In this document: positions 19,880 through 32,037 of the stretch, in pieces
How positions within the stretch are numbered: the stretch's first letter is position 1
Layout: every line of letters begins with the position of its first letter
Program-made: the position numbers and the translations under genes
Notes under the pieces: generated by a model
Told to the model about the DNA's origin: nothing
Database searches by the model: none
What the model saw: only the letters and a program-made list of their open reading frames with translations
DNA from: Pelagophyceae sp. CCMP2097
Lineage: Eukaryota; Sar; Pelagophyceae
DNA length: 58,878 bases
Assembly: GCA_026770575.1 (NCBI GenBank)
Contig: MU657169.1
Location: forward strand, 356,019 to 414,896
Reading direction: 5' to 3'

Positions 19880-22849
19880 GTAGGTGGCCGGCGGACGCTT
19901 CGAACGTCGCGGCGCGCGCGGTCGACGTGCGGCGCGCGCTGCTCTCGCGCGGCGAGGCGTGCGGCGCCGCGCGGCGCGTAGTCGGGGGCGCAGCGACGGT
20001 CATTTTCGACGGCGTCGGCGTTACCGCGGGGGACTGCCTCGGCCTCGTGGCCCCGCGCGGCCCGAATAGGCGACTCGTCGTGCTGCTGGGCCGCACGGAC
20101 TCGCGCATGTCGACCGTGGCCGCGTTTTTGCGCTTGGGCGGCGCCGCTGTGGCCGAATGGCGCGAGCCGACTGCCGCGCACGTGGAAATCTACCTCGGGC
20201 GGAATTCGGTGACGAAGTACGACGGGAGCATCGATGCGGCGGCGTGGGTCCGGATGTTTGCGGCGCAACAGGAAGTCATCCAAGGAAGCAGCACCGATGT
20301 TTCAAAAGGAAAAGACGCCGGCGAGTGCGCTGCCGTCCGCGCCGCCGTCGCGGCGATGCGCGCGCGCCGCGGCGACGACGTCTTGGTCGTATACACCGCG
20401 AGTCGCCTCGACTGCGAGCGGCGCGCCGTCTCGTTCCTCACGACGGCCGACAACGACGACGAAATGCAGCCGCTCGATTCGGCGCGCTTGAAGGCGCTGG
20501 CGGCGACCGTGGCGGACGACGCGGCTTTGGCGGGCATGTTGCGGCGCGGGGTCGGGATTTGGCATTGTGGGCTGCTGCCGGCGGCGCGCGAGGCCGTCGA
20601 GCTCGCGGCTCTAGCAGGCCTCGTCCGAATAATCTTCGCGACGCTCGACTACCCGCACCAAACGGCGCGCTGCGTCGTCGCGACGCCGAAACTCCTCGGA
20701 GAAGGCGGCGCCGTCTCTTCTTTTGACGACTACGTCCACAGACTCGTCGAGGGCGCGGGCCGCGTGGAAGTCTGCCAGCTCGTCGAAGCGTTTCGCGAAT
20801 GCGAGTGCGACGATGCGCTCGAGGTCCACGACGCCGACGAATCCTATGGGCTCGTACGTTGCATGGACACACTTTTGCACGACCGACGCAGCTGCATAGG
20901 CTTTGGCGCTTCGCGCGGCTTTGGCGGGCGCGCCGCCGGCGGCCGTCTGCGAGGCCTCGCTGGCGCACTACGAGGCTGCAAAGCGCTCGGGCGACGGGGC
21001 TCTGCGGCGGAACGAGGCCCGAACCTGCCGCCTCGCGCTGCGGCAAATCGCGGCGAGGCACGGCGCCGCCTGGCTGCAACCGGGCCGCGTCGCGCGCTGC
21101 GGCGACGGCCGCTGGGGGGTGGTCCTCGCAAGCGTGCAGGGCAGCGCGGCGGACGTCCTCGTCGACGACAAACGAGGTCCGTCTTTTCCACCGTCTTTTC
21201 CACCGTCTTTTCCACCGTCTTTTCCACCGTCTTTTCCACCGTCTTTCCAAAGTGACGGCTGCCCTATCCGGGACACCTCTCTTAGGCGCGCGGATTGAGC
21301 GCTTGCATTCGAATTCGCTGCGTTTGACATGCATACGAGTCTTTGTCGGCAGCGGCGACTTGCACCGAGTCGAGCAGCGCGACGGTTTGGTGCGGTCGCT
21401 CCGCGGGGCGCTCGCCGACTGCGGCGGGGCCAAGTCAAAAGAGTCGAAGGGGGGGAAAAAGGATGATAAAAAGTCGAAGAAGAAGCGGAAACGCTTGGAA
21501 GCGAAACATCCTCGCTTGGAAGCGAAACATGCTCGCGTCGAGTACATCGACGATTCGGGCGTCATCGAGGCCCGCGGCGCCGACGTGCGACTCGCCGCCC
21601 GCGTGCGCACGCGCCTCGACGCCCTCCGCGGCGACTCGGAAGACGACGACTCAGACGGCGAGCCCGAATCGGCGTCGGCACGGCCTGGCCTGGCGTCGCT
21701 CGTCGCCGAGGCGCAGCTTGCGCGGGGGGACGCTTCGAACCGCACAAAGCGGGCAACGCAGGCGCTCCTCCGCCTCGGCCTCGTTTGTCGCGGCGCCCTC
21801 GGGAAACCCGTCACGGGGATCGACGGCGTGATGACTGTCGCGAGGGGGAGAGGAGAGAGTGAATACGCTTCCCACTGCACTGGACGCTGCATGATCCCAG
21901 AGTGCGACATCCAGTGCCTTTGGACCGTCGCACCGCCGTTGCCTTTGGAGAGTCGTTGCCAGTGCCTCTTCACTGTCGTTGCCGCAAGGTGGCAAAACAC
22001 GACGCCGGCCTCGCCGCGACGCCGCTCGGTTCCGCGACCGCAGAAGTCGTCTTCGCGCTGCCCGACGAGCGGCGCGCCCTCGTCGCGTGCCGCGTGCTCA
22101 AGCACGTCAGAGGCCTCGGCGACGCCAAACACGTCGCCATCCCGCGTCCACGGCTGGAAAACGCGGCACGGTGCAAACGGGAGCGGCATCCGAGGGGGCG
22201 CCGAGGAGTACCATGAGTACGCCGGGGAGTACCGTGTTGTTTGTACGGGAGATGATTGTCCCATCGACCGTCATATGCGAAGTCCCATCGACGGTCATCC
22301 CAGGATTGCCTTTAGATCGCCGGGGCGCTCACATGTTTCGCTGCGCTCAAGGCGTCGCCGTGCTGCGCCTCGGCGGCGGCGGAAGCCGCCGTGGCGGCGG
22401 CGGTGCAGCGGCACGGGCCGCTGGACAAAGGCGCCGTTGCGTTCTTCGGACACGTCCACGACGCCGTGAGTCAGGACGAGGAGGGCCCGATAGACGAATT
22501 TGTGACATGCCCGATGGCCTTTCGACATGCCCGATAGGCCTTTGACGTTGCGGACGCCTGCGGCGACGGCGCGGCGGTGGCGTACGACTTTGCCTCTTCG
22601 TTCTCCTCTGCATTTTGCGGCGCCGCGCTCAACAGCCTCAGCAACGGCCCCGACGACGTTTCGCACCCGCAAATCTTCGAGGGCGACGTCGACGCGGCGC
22701 TGCGCGCTTCGGCGGCGGTGGCCACGCACCTCGCGCACCTCGCGCCCGACCCGGACCTCGCCGAGATGCTCCAAAACGCCGCCAAACTCGTCCACGACCG
22801 GCTCAAGCCGTCGCCGCAACTGAAATTCGTCACAACGAGCGTCACGTAA
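19880..22849 (+). CDS. Ski2-like RNA helicase relative with degenerate motifs
   Basis: Exons include about 19880-20853, 20900-21176, 21286 to about 21813, about 22005-22150, about 22330-22470 and 22534-22849. Introns 20854-20899 and 21177-21285 are clear. The second RecA-like domain of Ski2/Mtr4 helicases is recognisable from LLRRGVGIWHCGLLPAAREA and VRIIFAT. The C-terminal part (VAYDFASSFSSAFCG ... FEGDVDAALRASA) resembles the DSHCT domain. Motif VI, normally QxxGRAGR, reads HRLVEGAGR, motif III SAT seems to be GRT, and no Walker A or DExH box was found upstream. The protein may be an inactive helicase paralogue or the N-terminus may be on unrecognised exons (19390-19700 has coding-like sequence). 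A Lys/Glu-rich insertion (about 21430-21530) contains a duplicated LEAKH unit. Confidence 0.6.
21180..21247. repeat. 12-bp minisatellite in an intron
   Basis: Five full copies and a partial sixth of GTCTTTTCCACC. They lie in intron 21177-21285 of the Ski2-like gene and form a long pyrimidine-rich tract before the acceptor. Confidence 0.92.
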
Positions 22850-22946
22850 CACACGACGCGCCAGGCTCAAGCCCACGGGAGAACGCACGGTAATACACCT
22901 GGGTGGAAGTCGGGCGCGCCTGAGATTATCCGGACGCGCGTTTGCG

Positions 22947-25900
22947 TCAGAGGGAAAAGCCGGCGGACCGCGCGTTTGGGTCATTCGCAGGGTCCGGTGT
23001 CAAGTGCTCGCTCAGCGTCGCTCGCGCGTCCGCCCAATGCTCCTCGTCGTCCGAGTCGTCGGCGTCGGGGGTCGTGAAAGCGCGCTGCCGGACCAGCGTC
23101 CGCTCGAGCTTGGACAGAAGCGCAGAGACCTAACGCACCGTGACGGGGATACAACGAGGCCGTAGGATGAAAGACGCCGGTGGGAAATAGACGTCGTCCT
23201 CGCCCGAAGACTCGTCGGAAGTCGCTCTCCGTCGAAAAAGGGCGTCGGCGGGGTCGTCGCCGTCGCCGGGCGGGTGCTGCTGCTGTTGCTGGGCGAGATA
23301 TTCGTACAACGAGATGCGATTCTGCGGCGCGGCCCCAGGCTGGGGCCGCGCCTGCTGGTGCGCCGCCGCGAAGCCGGCGGCAAAGTCCTCCTCGCGCTGC
23401 GAGCGTCGCCTCGGCGGCATCTCAAACGCGGCGTCGGGCGCGTCTTCGAATCCCACGGCAAAGTCCTCTTCTCGCTGGCTCCGCCCGCGCGGCGGCAAGC
23501 CTCGCACTTGGGGCGCCTCTTCGAAACCCGCTGCAAAGTCTTCTTCCCTTTGACTGCGGCCGCGGTGCAAAGGGCCCGGCCCGCGGAGAAGGGCGGCCGA
23601 GTCCAGCGCCTCCGTCGACTCGAGCGACGCCTGCCGCTGCGGCGTCGGCGGCTCGAGCGCGGCGACGGTGATGTCCCGCGGCGCGGCCGTGTCGTCGTGA
23701 CGCGCGTCGGCTTTGGCCCGCGCGATCTGCTCGCGGAACGCCGCGCGCGCCGCGTCCCGCGCCGCAGCGCGGTTTGGGCCGGGCGACGCTTCCTGCTGCT
23801 TGCCGCGCCGGGCGGCGCCGTCGCTCGATGGAACGGGTTTCCTCCGCCTCGCGTCCGCCGCGGCCGCCGGTCGCTGCCGCTGAACGGGCTGGCGCTGCTG
23901 CGCAGCCGCGGCCCGGCCGCCGGCGTGGTGGGCCGCGACGGCGCTGTGGTACGCCGCCGCCGCGTGGGACACGGCCGCACCGGCGTCGCCGGCGTTTTGG
24001 AGGAGGGGCTCGCGCGCTTTTTGGGCGTCGCCGCGTGAAAAAGGCACCGCGCAGCGGTAGACGGACGGCGCGCCCGGCGACGCCGCCGCGGGGCGCGCCG
24101 CAGCTTCGTCGAGTGTGGCGGCGACGCCAGCCTTTTGCGGCGAAAAAGCCCGACCTTCCTTTTGCGGCGAAAAAGCCCGCAGGTCCCCGATGCGGCTCAC
24201 GAGGTCCCCCATCTGGTCTTCCAGCGCCCCGAGCCAAGTCGCGAGCAAGGGCCGCGCCGGCTCGGCCGCGCCGGCCTCAGCGCGGATAGCGCCGGCATCC
24301 GCGCGGGCCGCAGCCTCCGCGCGGGGCGCGTCGCCGCCGATGACGCGGAACGCGGCGGGCTCGGGGTGGGCCGTGGCGGACTCGACGACGCGGAACGCGT
24401 CACCAGCGCCGACGCGTTCGCGCACCGCGTCGCGGATGCGCCGCGCGGCCTCTTCGGCCGCGTCGGCCGCGTCGTCGTCGTCGCTCTCGGTATCCGTGGC
24501 GCTGCGCGGCGGCGATGCGTCGTCGGTGTCGTCGTTGCTGCTGTCGTCCTCGGCCTCTTCCTCTTCGATGACGGGGTTGGCACGCGCGGCCTCATCGGCA
24601 CGGAGGCGGCGCTGGGCCCCGCCCAGGACTCTCGCGCGCACCGCGTCGCGGATGCGCCGAGCAGTCTCCTCCTCGTCGTCCAAAATCTCGCCCCCGTCGT
24701 CGACGTCGGCGTCGGCCTCGGCGCTCGGCGCCGGCGCAGCATCGGCGCCGCCCGGCGGCCTACGGGGGCAGGTCAGCGGATTCTCCTCTGGTGTCGCCTG
24801 TCCTCCATGAGAAGAAAGACAGACGCACTCCCACTGCGAGTGCCCCGTGGCGGCGTGGACGTAGAACCATCGCCCCGAGGATTCGTCTTTCTTGAGCCAC
24901 CATCCGTCGCCGAGCGCGCGGTACGACTCGGGCGGCACCACGACGCTCGGCACCGCCGGCCCGTCGTCGTCGTCGTCGTCGTCGCCGTCGGAGGAAGACG
25001 ACGTCTCGACGCCCGCGCCGTCGTTCACGTCGTCCACCGGCGTGGCGCGGCGGTCCGGCCGCCGCGCGTCGGCCTCGGCGTCCGGCGGCGACTGCTCGGG
25101 CGAGGCCTCGTCGGCCTGGCTGCCCTGCCGCGACAGCGGCCGCCGCGGCGCCCCGTCGTCGCGCTGCGCGGCGAGCCGCGACGCAAGCGGCTCGAGGTTT
25201 TTTTTATCCGCGGCAAACGCCCGCAAAGCCCGCGCCCGCTCCGCGCGTGCCAGCGAACGACCTACGCGTCGGAGACTCGCGCTTTTGATCGTCGAAAGGC
25301 TTCGGTTCTGCCCAAGGAGTGGCCTCGGTCGACGCACGCTCTGCCGCGGCGGCGCGCTCGGCGAACCTCGGCGGCGCGCGCGGCGCGGCGCGGCGCGGAG
25401 CGGCCGCAGGCTGCGCCGCCGCCGACGGCTGCGGCGTGGGCTGCGACGGTTGCGAGGGCTGCCGCGACACGAGCCGCACCTGGAGTCTCAATTCCACAAA
25501 TCTCGCCGAAAGGGCCGACTGACTCGTCGAAAGGGCCGACTGACCTGCTGGCCGACGACGCCGATGGACGGCCCGCCGCGCGCGTCGTAGCCGCCGCGCG
25601 CGTCTGCGGCGCCGAAGCGCGCCGCGAGGTTTTCGCCGCGCAAGTCGCGCCTCGGCGCCGACGGCGGCCGCGCCTGCTCGCGCCGCGGCGGATCCGGCGC
25701 GTCGCGCCGCGCGTAGTCGGCCCGCGGCGGCGGCGGCGGCGGCGCGTCGCGGTCGGGCGCGGCGGGCGGCTCGCGGCGCGCGGCCAAGGCGTCGCGGCGC
25801 TGCTGCGCCGCAACCTCGAGTGCGTCCAAAGCCTGCCGCGCGTCGTCCTGCCGGTTCGCCGTCGGGCGAGCGAGGACCGTCGTCGAATGATTTTCAAGCG

Positions 25901-27052
25901 TTGTTCCCGATTCGACGCCTTTCGCGACTGACCTTTGGGTTGGTGTTCTGGATGCTGTCGGCGGCTCCGCGCACCAAGTCGTGCCGCACGATTTCTGCAA
26001 TGTCCGGGCGGTCGTAGGGCCGCTTGCGGAGCATCTCGGAGAGGAGCGTCTTGAGGGCGGGCGAAAACGTCTGCACGCGGAAGATGTCCGGGCCTGCGTC
26101 GCAGTCGTCCGAGGCGTGGCGGCGGTCTTTCTACCTACCGTTGGACTTGAGGACGAGGCGCATGAGCGCGGGCATGCTGCGGGCCTCAAAGGCTCTTTTC
26201 AGGGCTCCAAGTTCGAACAACACGCAGCCGAGTGACCAGACGTCCGTCTTGTAGTCGTAGGGCCGCTCCTCGAGCATCTCCGGGGCCATGTAGCACGGGG
26301 TGCCGATTGCCGTGGCGGCCAAGTCGCCGGACGCGCCGAGGACGCGCGAGATCCCAAAGTCCCCAAGTTTCAAAACCTCGCGCCCAGACACGGCGCCTTT
26401 TGCAAGGAACACGTTCGACGGCTTGAGGTCGCGGTGCACCACGCGGTACCTGCGTGATGAGGAGGCTGTATGCCCGAGGGGCCGAAGTGTGCACGTGCAC
26501 CATGCAAACTCACGTGTGCACGTGCTCCAGCGCCATGCAGAGCTGGGCGAAGAAGTAGAGCACCGTCTGCTCCGACGGTACGCGCTTCAACCTGCCGGCG
26601 GCGTCGAGGAAGAGTGGCGTCCCGGAAGTGCTTTTGAAGAGAGGAGGCCTTGCTCACTTGCGGCGGTCGGCGATCCACTTTTCGAGGTCACCGCACTCGC
26701 AGAATTCCATGACGATGCACAGCGTCGTCGCGCCGGCGCGCTCCTAAGGCAGGCGTGAAGAAGGGCATACGACGAGGGCGAATGACGGACCTTTGTGAAT
26801 GTCTCCATGTAAGAAACAATGTGCGGGTGCCGGAGCTCCGCCAGCAGCCGCGTCTCCTGCCGCACGAGCTTCACCTCCTTGCGCGACATGTCCTTGAGCG
26901 CGATGACCTTGACGATGCAGAGCACGCCTGCGAGGACGATCCCCGCGGCCGGCGGCGCTCGGCAGGGGCGCACCGTCGGCCTTGCGCCGCGCGATGACGG
27001 CGCTGCCGTAGGAGCCCTTGCCGGCGATGGACTGCGAAACGTATTTCTCCAT
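22947..27052 (-). CDS. NEK-type protein kinase with WW domain and long acidic tail
   Basis: Multi-exon, start ATG 27052, stop 22947. The kinase domain is complete: Gly loop GKGSYGSAV, catalytic Lys in CIVKVIALKD, then RHPHIVSYMETF, MEFCECGDLEKW, HRDLKPSN, DFG, GTPCYMAPE and DVWSLG. The order and MS.KE / CGDL motifs fit NIMA-related kinases, which act in cilia, centrosomes and mitosis. A coiled coil (ALDALEVAAQQRRDAL), Pro/Arg-rich linkers and a WW domain (GWWLKKDESSGRWFYVHAA) follow, then an acidic region with two RRIRDAV repeats and three GRSQREEDFA repeats. The last exon (23129-22947) begins VSALLSKLERTL. The junction near 25260 and splicing right after the WW domain are not settled. It starts back to back with another kinase gene. 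Confidence 0.78.
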
Positions 27053-27430
27053 CGCCGTCGGCGCCTCGGTCGCGGCGCGACTCTTCCGGCGCCAATGCCG
27101 CAACGGCCCCGCGACGGCCCCGATGCCACTCGCGGGAGTTCCGCGCCGCTTCGCCGCCCAGTCGGAAAATGCGCCGAGGCGCGCTTTTGGCTTTTGGCGC
27201 CGACGAGGCGCGAGGCCTGGCGTCGCAGCTGCTGGTGAGCTCCGGACTCGAGCTCCCAAATTGCAAGAAATCTCCATAAGTCCGTTTACAAATGTCCCAA
27301 ACAAATCTCCAAACCGACCTCCCAAAAAAGCACGTTGGAGACGCCCCGCTCCGCGGGTGCGCGCGCGGGAGCACGACGGCGTCGTACATCGAGGCGGAGA
27401 AGTTCGGTGCGCGCCCGGGCCTTTCTTAGC
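27053..27430. promoter_or_regulatory. Head-to-head promoter region of two kinase genes
   Basis: The NEK gene starts leftward at 27052, and the kinase-SAM gene is first recognisable rightward from about 27429. An AT-rich stretch at 27255-27335 is the best candidate for a shared promoter. The 5' exon of the right-hand gene may also lie here. Confidence 0.4.
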
Positions 27431-29546
27431 GTTCGCGCGGGTGCCAACATTGTCGAATCCTCGAATGATCCAAAAATCATAGGCGGGACGCGGCTTTGCG
27501 ATGTCTACGAGACGCTGAGCTCGGACCTGCTCGGACGAACGGCGGACGCGCCCGTGAAGCCGCCGGGGTCTGCGCTGGACAAGGGTTCGCTAGAGGTTGG
27601 GATGGAACTGGGCAGTGGCGAGTTCGCAGTCGTCTTCGCCGCGCGAATCCACGGCACCGTCGTCGCTTTAAAGAAGGCGGCGCTGCCGCTTCCTGACGAC
27701 GTCCACTACGTCGTGACCCTCCGGCACTTGGACCTGGAGGCGCGCGTTTTGGCCTCTTGCGCGCACGAACACGTCCTCGGATATGTCGGCTACGCGGACG
27801 CGCCAGAGGAGAACCCGTGAGGCCTTCCCTGCAATGCATCATATTCGATCAAACGCCCTTAGGCCGTCAAAGTGGATCATCACGGCGTTTGCCACATGCG
27901 GCAACCTCGAGCAGCTCCTGCTCGACGCCGAAACGAAACTGGCCTGGCCGCTGCGCATCCGTGTCGCACACGAGCTCAGTGCGGCGCTGGCGTACTTGCA
28001 CGACCGGTGCATCATGCATCGCGACGTAAAGGCCGCAAACGTGTTACTCGACGGCTCGTGGCGCGTCCGCCTCGGCGATTTCGGCCTCGCCACGTTCATC
28101 GAGGACGACGGCCGCGCGTTTACGCTCTGCGGCACGCACGAGTACATGGCGCCCGAGCTGCACATGTCCACGGAGCCGTACGGCCTCGCCGCGGACGTCT
28201 TTAGCTTTGGGATCGTGCTGCTCGAAATCTGTTCAAGGCAAAAGGCGAAGGAGGCGATCAATAGACAGCCGCGCGACTGCTTCGCCGTCGACGAGTGTGC
28301 CGTGCGCGAGCTCTGCGCCGGCGCCGACTCTTCGCTTTTGGAACTTTCTGTTCAGTGTGTGTCCGAAGAGCCGGAGAACCGGCCGCCCGCCGCCGACGCC
28401 AAAGAATGGCTCGACGACCTCGCCGCAGACAACACCGTGGAAGACGACGACCTGCCGCAGACGCCGCCGCCGCTGCAATCTGACTTTGTCGTCTGGACAG
28501 CCGACGATGCAAGAGAGGCACCCAGACACTTCGGCGACGCATCCCCAGCCGACGGCAAGGAGAACGTCGCGGAATCGCTACGCTTCCAAATAGCCTTCCG
28601 CCTCTCGCTCGAGGCGGCGGACGCGGTGGATGCGGCGCCCGAGGCGGAGGCCGAGGCGGAGGTCGAGCTCTCGGTGACAGAGGTTGTGGTCGAGCTCTCG
28701 GTCCACGCTGCGGCCTCGCCGCCGCGGACGGCGTCGAGCGAATTCGACTTTGCGGACGTGCCCTCGTCGCCCGTGCTCTCGCGCGTCGACAGTGGCGAAT
28801 GTGGCGACGGCGACACCGCCGGCGACGTCGACGTCGATGTCGACGGCGACACGGACGGCACCGGCGAGGTCGAGGTCCAGGTCGACTGCGACGTCGACGT
28901 TGAATTCGAAGGGGCGCCGCGGCAGGAGCGGCCGGAGGACGTGTGCGGCGGCGTGGTTGCAGCGGCGCTTTCTCTGCGTCGGCAGCGGCGCATCGTCGAG
29001 GACTGGCTGCGGCACCTGCGGCTACCGGCGGGCTTGATCTCGGCGGCGCTGAGGAAGGCTGGCTACGACGACCTCGAGACGTTGCTGGACGTCGGTTTGG
29101 AAGACGATGATTTGGAGCGCGCGGGCGTGGCGAACCCGCTGCACCGGCGGTTGATGCTCGAGTCTTTAGCGGCGGAAGACACGCTCTTTTCGCGAAACCT
29201 CGAGGCCGCCGCAAACTACGACGGGAATTTGGCCACGGTCGCTGCGAGGTACCGTTTCCAGCGCAGCACGGTCCGCCTCTCCCCGGCGGACGTGGCCGCC
29301 TTCGACGCGGCCGTATGCTACGCCGAAGCGCGGCCTTCGCCGCCCTCGGTCGGCGGCGCCGCCTTTGATGACTATCTGCGCGCCCTCGCCATCGCCGCAC
29401 AAAGCGACCAGCGGCTCCACGGCGACGTTTTAAGGCTCCTCGGCCTCGAGGAGACGGATTCGCCGTTCACGGCGCACGCGCCCGTTTCCGCGCCGCCCAT
29501 CTACGTCGGCCATGTCGTCTGCACCAGGCGCGAAGAAGGCAGTTAA
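27429..29546 (+). CDS. TKL-like protein kinase with C-terminal SAM domain
   Basis: The first exon begins after a possible acceptor (TTCTTAG, 27428) and ends at 27816; a 46-bp intron (GTGAGG ... CTTAG) leads to exon 27863-29546. The kinase is complete: ELGSGEFAVVF, VALKKA, HEHVLGYVG, LDRCIMHRDVKAANVLLD without the usual Leu, DFGLATF, GTHEYMAPE and DVFSFGIVLLE, typical of plant/protist TKL kinases. A long acidic linker (EVEVQVDCDVDVEFEG) precedes a SAM-like domain (IVEDWLRHLRLPAGLISAAL, then LETLLDVGLEDDDLERAGV), a likely protein-interaction module. The start codon is not found in the first visible exon, so an upstream exon is missing. Confidence 0.78.
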
Positions 29547-30648
29547 CACGTTTACCTCAAAGGCCTTTCCTCCGCATCCGGCCGGGCCCCGGGAGGTGCA
29601 ACTGTGGAGGCCAACGCCGCGGCGACCGCGCCGTCGAGCACAAACCAGGCCGCCCTCCGAAGACTCGCCGGCCGCGGCCAAGGAGACGGCCGGCGGGCTC
29701 GACTACTACTAGTACGACGTCGGAAGTTTTTGGCGATTCGCTAAATGATTCTGCAAGGCAAGACGGGGAGATTTTGTGGGTCTCGAGGTCGTCCTTGTCC
29801 GAGGCCTCTCGCGGGCGCCCCCGGGCCGCGCGCCCCGGCCGAGGGGCCTCGTGCTCGTCATGTTCAATTTCTCCTGCTTTTGCGCTAAGGTCCGTCGCCC
29901 CTCGCCTGCGCATCGCTTCGTCGATTCGTCAGGACGATGTGCGTAGGACGACGCGAGCGACTCGCTGTTCTACAACGACGACCACGAACGCAAGCGCGCC
30001 GAAATGTAACGCGCCGCGTCTCCGGGTCCCTCGAGGACGCGCCGACGGGCCGCGTCTTTCCCGGTCCCTCGATGGCGCGCCTTTGGCCGGGCATCCATCG
30101 CGCTCCTCTCCAGGCTCATGGCGGGCGCGGCGTGCGAGCAGCGCCACGTCTTCTCGGCGACGGCGGTGTCGCTCCGTCTCGCCGACGACGAGCTAAAGTT
30201 TACCTGGCGGTCGCGGCTTTCCAAACAGGCGCACGTCGGCTCGTTCAACGTTTCAGCCGTCGAAACTGCAGAGCCCAAAGGCGCAAAGGGCCTGCGCTTC
30301 GGCGGCGCCGGCAACTTGACCCTCTTCGACGGCGCGTTCGAGTCGCCGGAAGTCCGCGATTCATGGGCGACGGCCGTCTCGGAACTGCTGCAGCGGAGCC
30401 GGCGGCGGATCCTGCGCGAGGACGCGGCCAACGCGGTCCTGGAGCAGGCGGCTCATTCGTCTGCCGCGGCGGCGTTGGCATCGGCCGAGGCGGCGGCCGA
30501 GTCGCAAGAAGCTGCGACTTTAAAGAGGTTGTCGCAAGAGGCCGCGCACGAGCGGAGAAAGGAAAGGTCCGACTCGCTCCGCAAGAAGTGCGTCTCCACG
30601 CCGCCCCAATTGCATCGAGGCGCCGCGCCACATGCATCGAGGTGCTAG
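29512..30648 (+). CDS. Possible PH-like and coiled-coil protein
   Basis: Low-resolution model. A possible first exon starts at ATG 29512, overlapping the kinase 3' end. A middle exon (about 29950-30006) reads DDASDSLFYNDDHERKRAEM and splices (GTAACG ... CTCCAG) in frame to MAGAACEQRHVFSATAV at 30117. The next ~100 residues alternate strands and end in a helix (RDSWATAVSELLQR), as in PH-like folds, followed by an Ala/Glu-rich coiled coil. The 3' end at 30648 may be extended by another exon, because frame KRLQKEAAAPSSS at about 30825 is open. No family assigned with certainty. Confidence 0.4.
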
Positions 30649-30906
30649 GTATGACGATGTCGCAACTCGGTCCACGTCGCCGGGCAAGGCCCAATGACCC
30701 ATCCAGGACGACGACGGCGGAACGAGGCCCGCGCAACGTAAAGAGGCATTTCAAAAGGGCTTGGTTACGGGGGGCTCCCCGGCGGGCGGCGTCGGCGGGG
30801 TTCCCGGCAGCGGCGTCGGACGGCGAAGCGCCTCCAAAAGGAGGCCGCTGCGCCGTCGTCATCGGTGCTGCGTGGGGTTCACCGCGGTCCGCCGCCGTTG
30901 CGTCGT

Positions 30907-32037
30907 TTAGACCTTGGCGGCCTTGAGCGCCGCCACAAAGGCGTCGATCTCGATAGCGAGGCCGGCGGATTTGAAGAGTCCGTCCTTCAACGCCGCCGGC
31001 AGCGCCGCGGCGCCGGCGTTGGCGCCCAACGCAGCGCCGAGGACGGCGCCGCGGTGGACGTTTTCGCCGCCGACGTTTGCGTTCGCAAGGAGCGCGGACC
31101 AGACGTTGGCCTTTTCATACTTCGCAGCCATCCCAAGCGTGCTTGGAAGTGACTGCTGCAGGTATCAGCTCACCATGGCGTCGCTCGCGTCGAGGCGCAC
31201 GCCGAGCTGGGAAGCGCCGCGCTTTAAAGACGCGTGCAAGTCGCCGTTGAGAGCGCCCTGCAGCACGTCCGCCCAGACCCCGGCAGCGGCCTCCAAAGCC
31301 TTGGAGTTGCGCGTCACCGCCGCCGTGCGCGCCGCCGTGGCGCGCGCCTTGGCGGCGGACTCGCCGCGGAAGGCGCAGGCGAGGGCCGTGACCGTCGGGA
31401 GGACGAGGCCGTCGATGGTGTCGACATTGTGCCCGTCGTTGTCCGGGCAGTCCTCGGCCGCCTTGCCCTTGTGCACCAAATTCGCGAAGAACATGCGGTG
31501 GCACGTGGAAGCGTACGTGTCGTTGTGCGACCCGGGGCGCTGCATGAATTCGACGTAGGACGCGCGGAAGTGCTTTTCGTCGAAAACGCCGCCAGTCGCG
31601 ACGACGGACTTCATCAGGAGGCGGGCCAGCGAGGCCTCCAGCGTGCTCTCGCCGGCGGAAAGCGTGACGTGGTAGTGGTACGACCCGGTTGGGGTCCAGT
31701 ACTGTTTTTTGCCGTGATTGATCACGTCGCCGATAATCGTCTTCGACCCGTCCGCAAACGACCCGCGGCCGCCGCCGTCCGTCGAGGACTTAGACATGAT
31801 CGAACCCCTGAGCTTCTCCGCAGGCTTGACGTAGCCTACGCTTCGTCGTGAGGCGGGGCCGCGCCGACGCGCGCTTGCAATCGACGCACCCTTAATGGGC
31901 CCACCGTAGTCCTGACGGACCTGCGCCGCGCCGCCGTAGTACCAGTGCGACGGCGCCGCGACGGCGTCGCCCGCGAAGAGGCCCCAGAGGGCGCCTCTGA
32001 GGCGGTCCTCGGTGTCAGGGACGCCCGGAGCCGCCAT
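30907..32037 (-). CDS. ADP-ribosylglycohydrolase-family protein
   Basis: Exons 32037-31890, 31835-31174 and 31119-30907 give 340 residues; introns are 54 and 53 bp. ALWGLFAGDAVAAPSHWYYG is the N-terminal family signature, and ANVGGENVHRGAVLGAALGA corresponds to the C-terminal GGDxDT block. ADP-ribosylglycohydrolases remove ADP-ribose from proteins using two Mg ions held by Asp residues. Here the C-terminal Asp pair is replaced by Glu-Asn-Val-His, though an alternative NDGHNVDTIDGL lies mid-protein. The protein is therefore either a distinct subfamily with altered chemistry or inactive. Start ATG 32037 fits the family length; the frame is open further upstream. Confidence 0.82.

Noticed and set aside
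21180..21247. PSFP-type tandem peptide repeat in the helicase
   Set aside because: Splicing GT 21177 to AG 21285 removes it and restores a continuous frame, so it is intronic.
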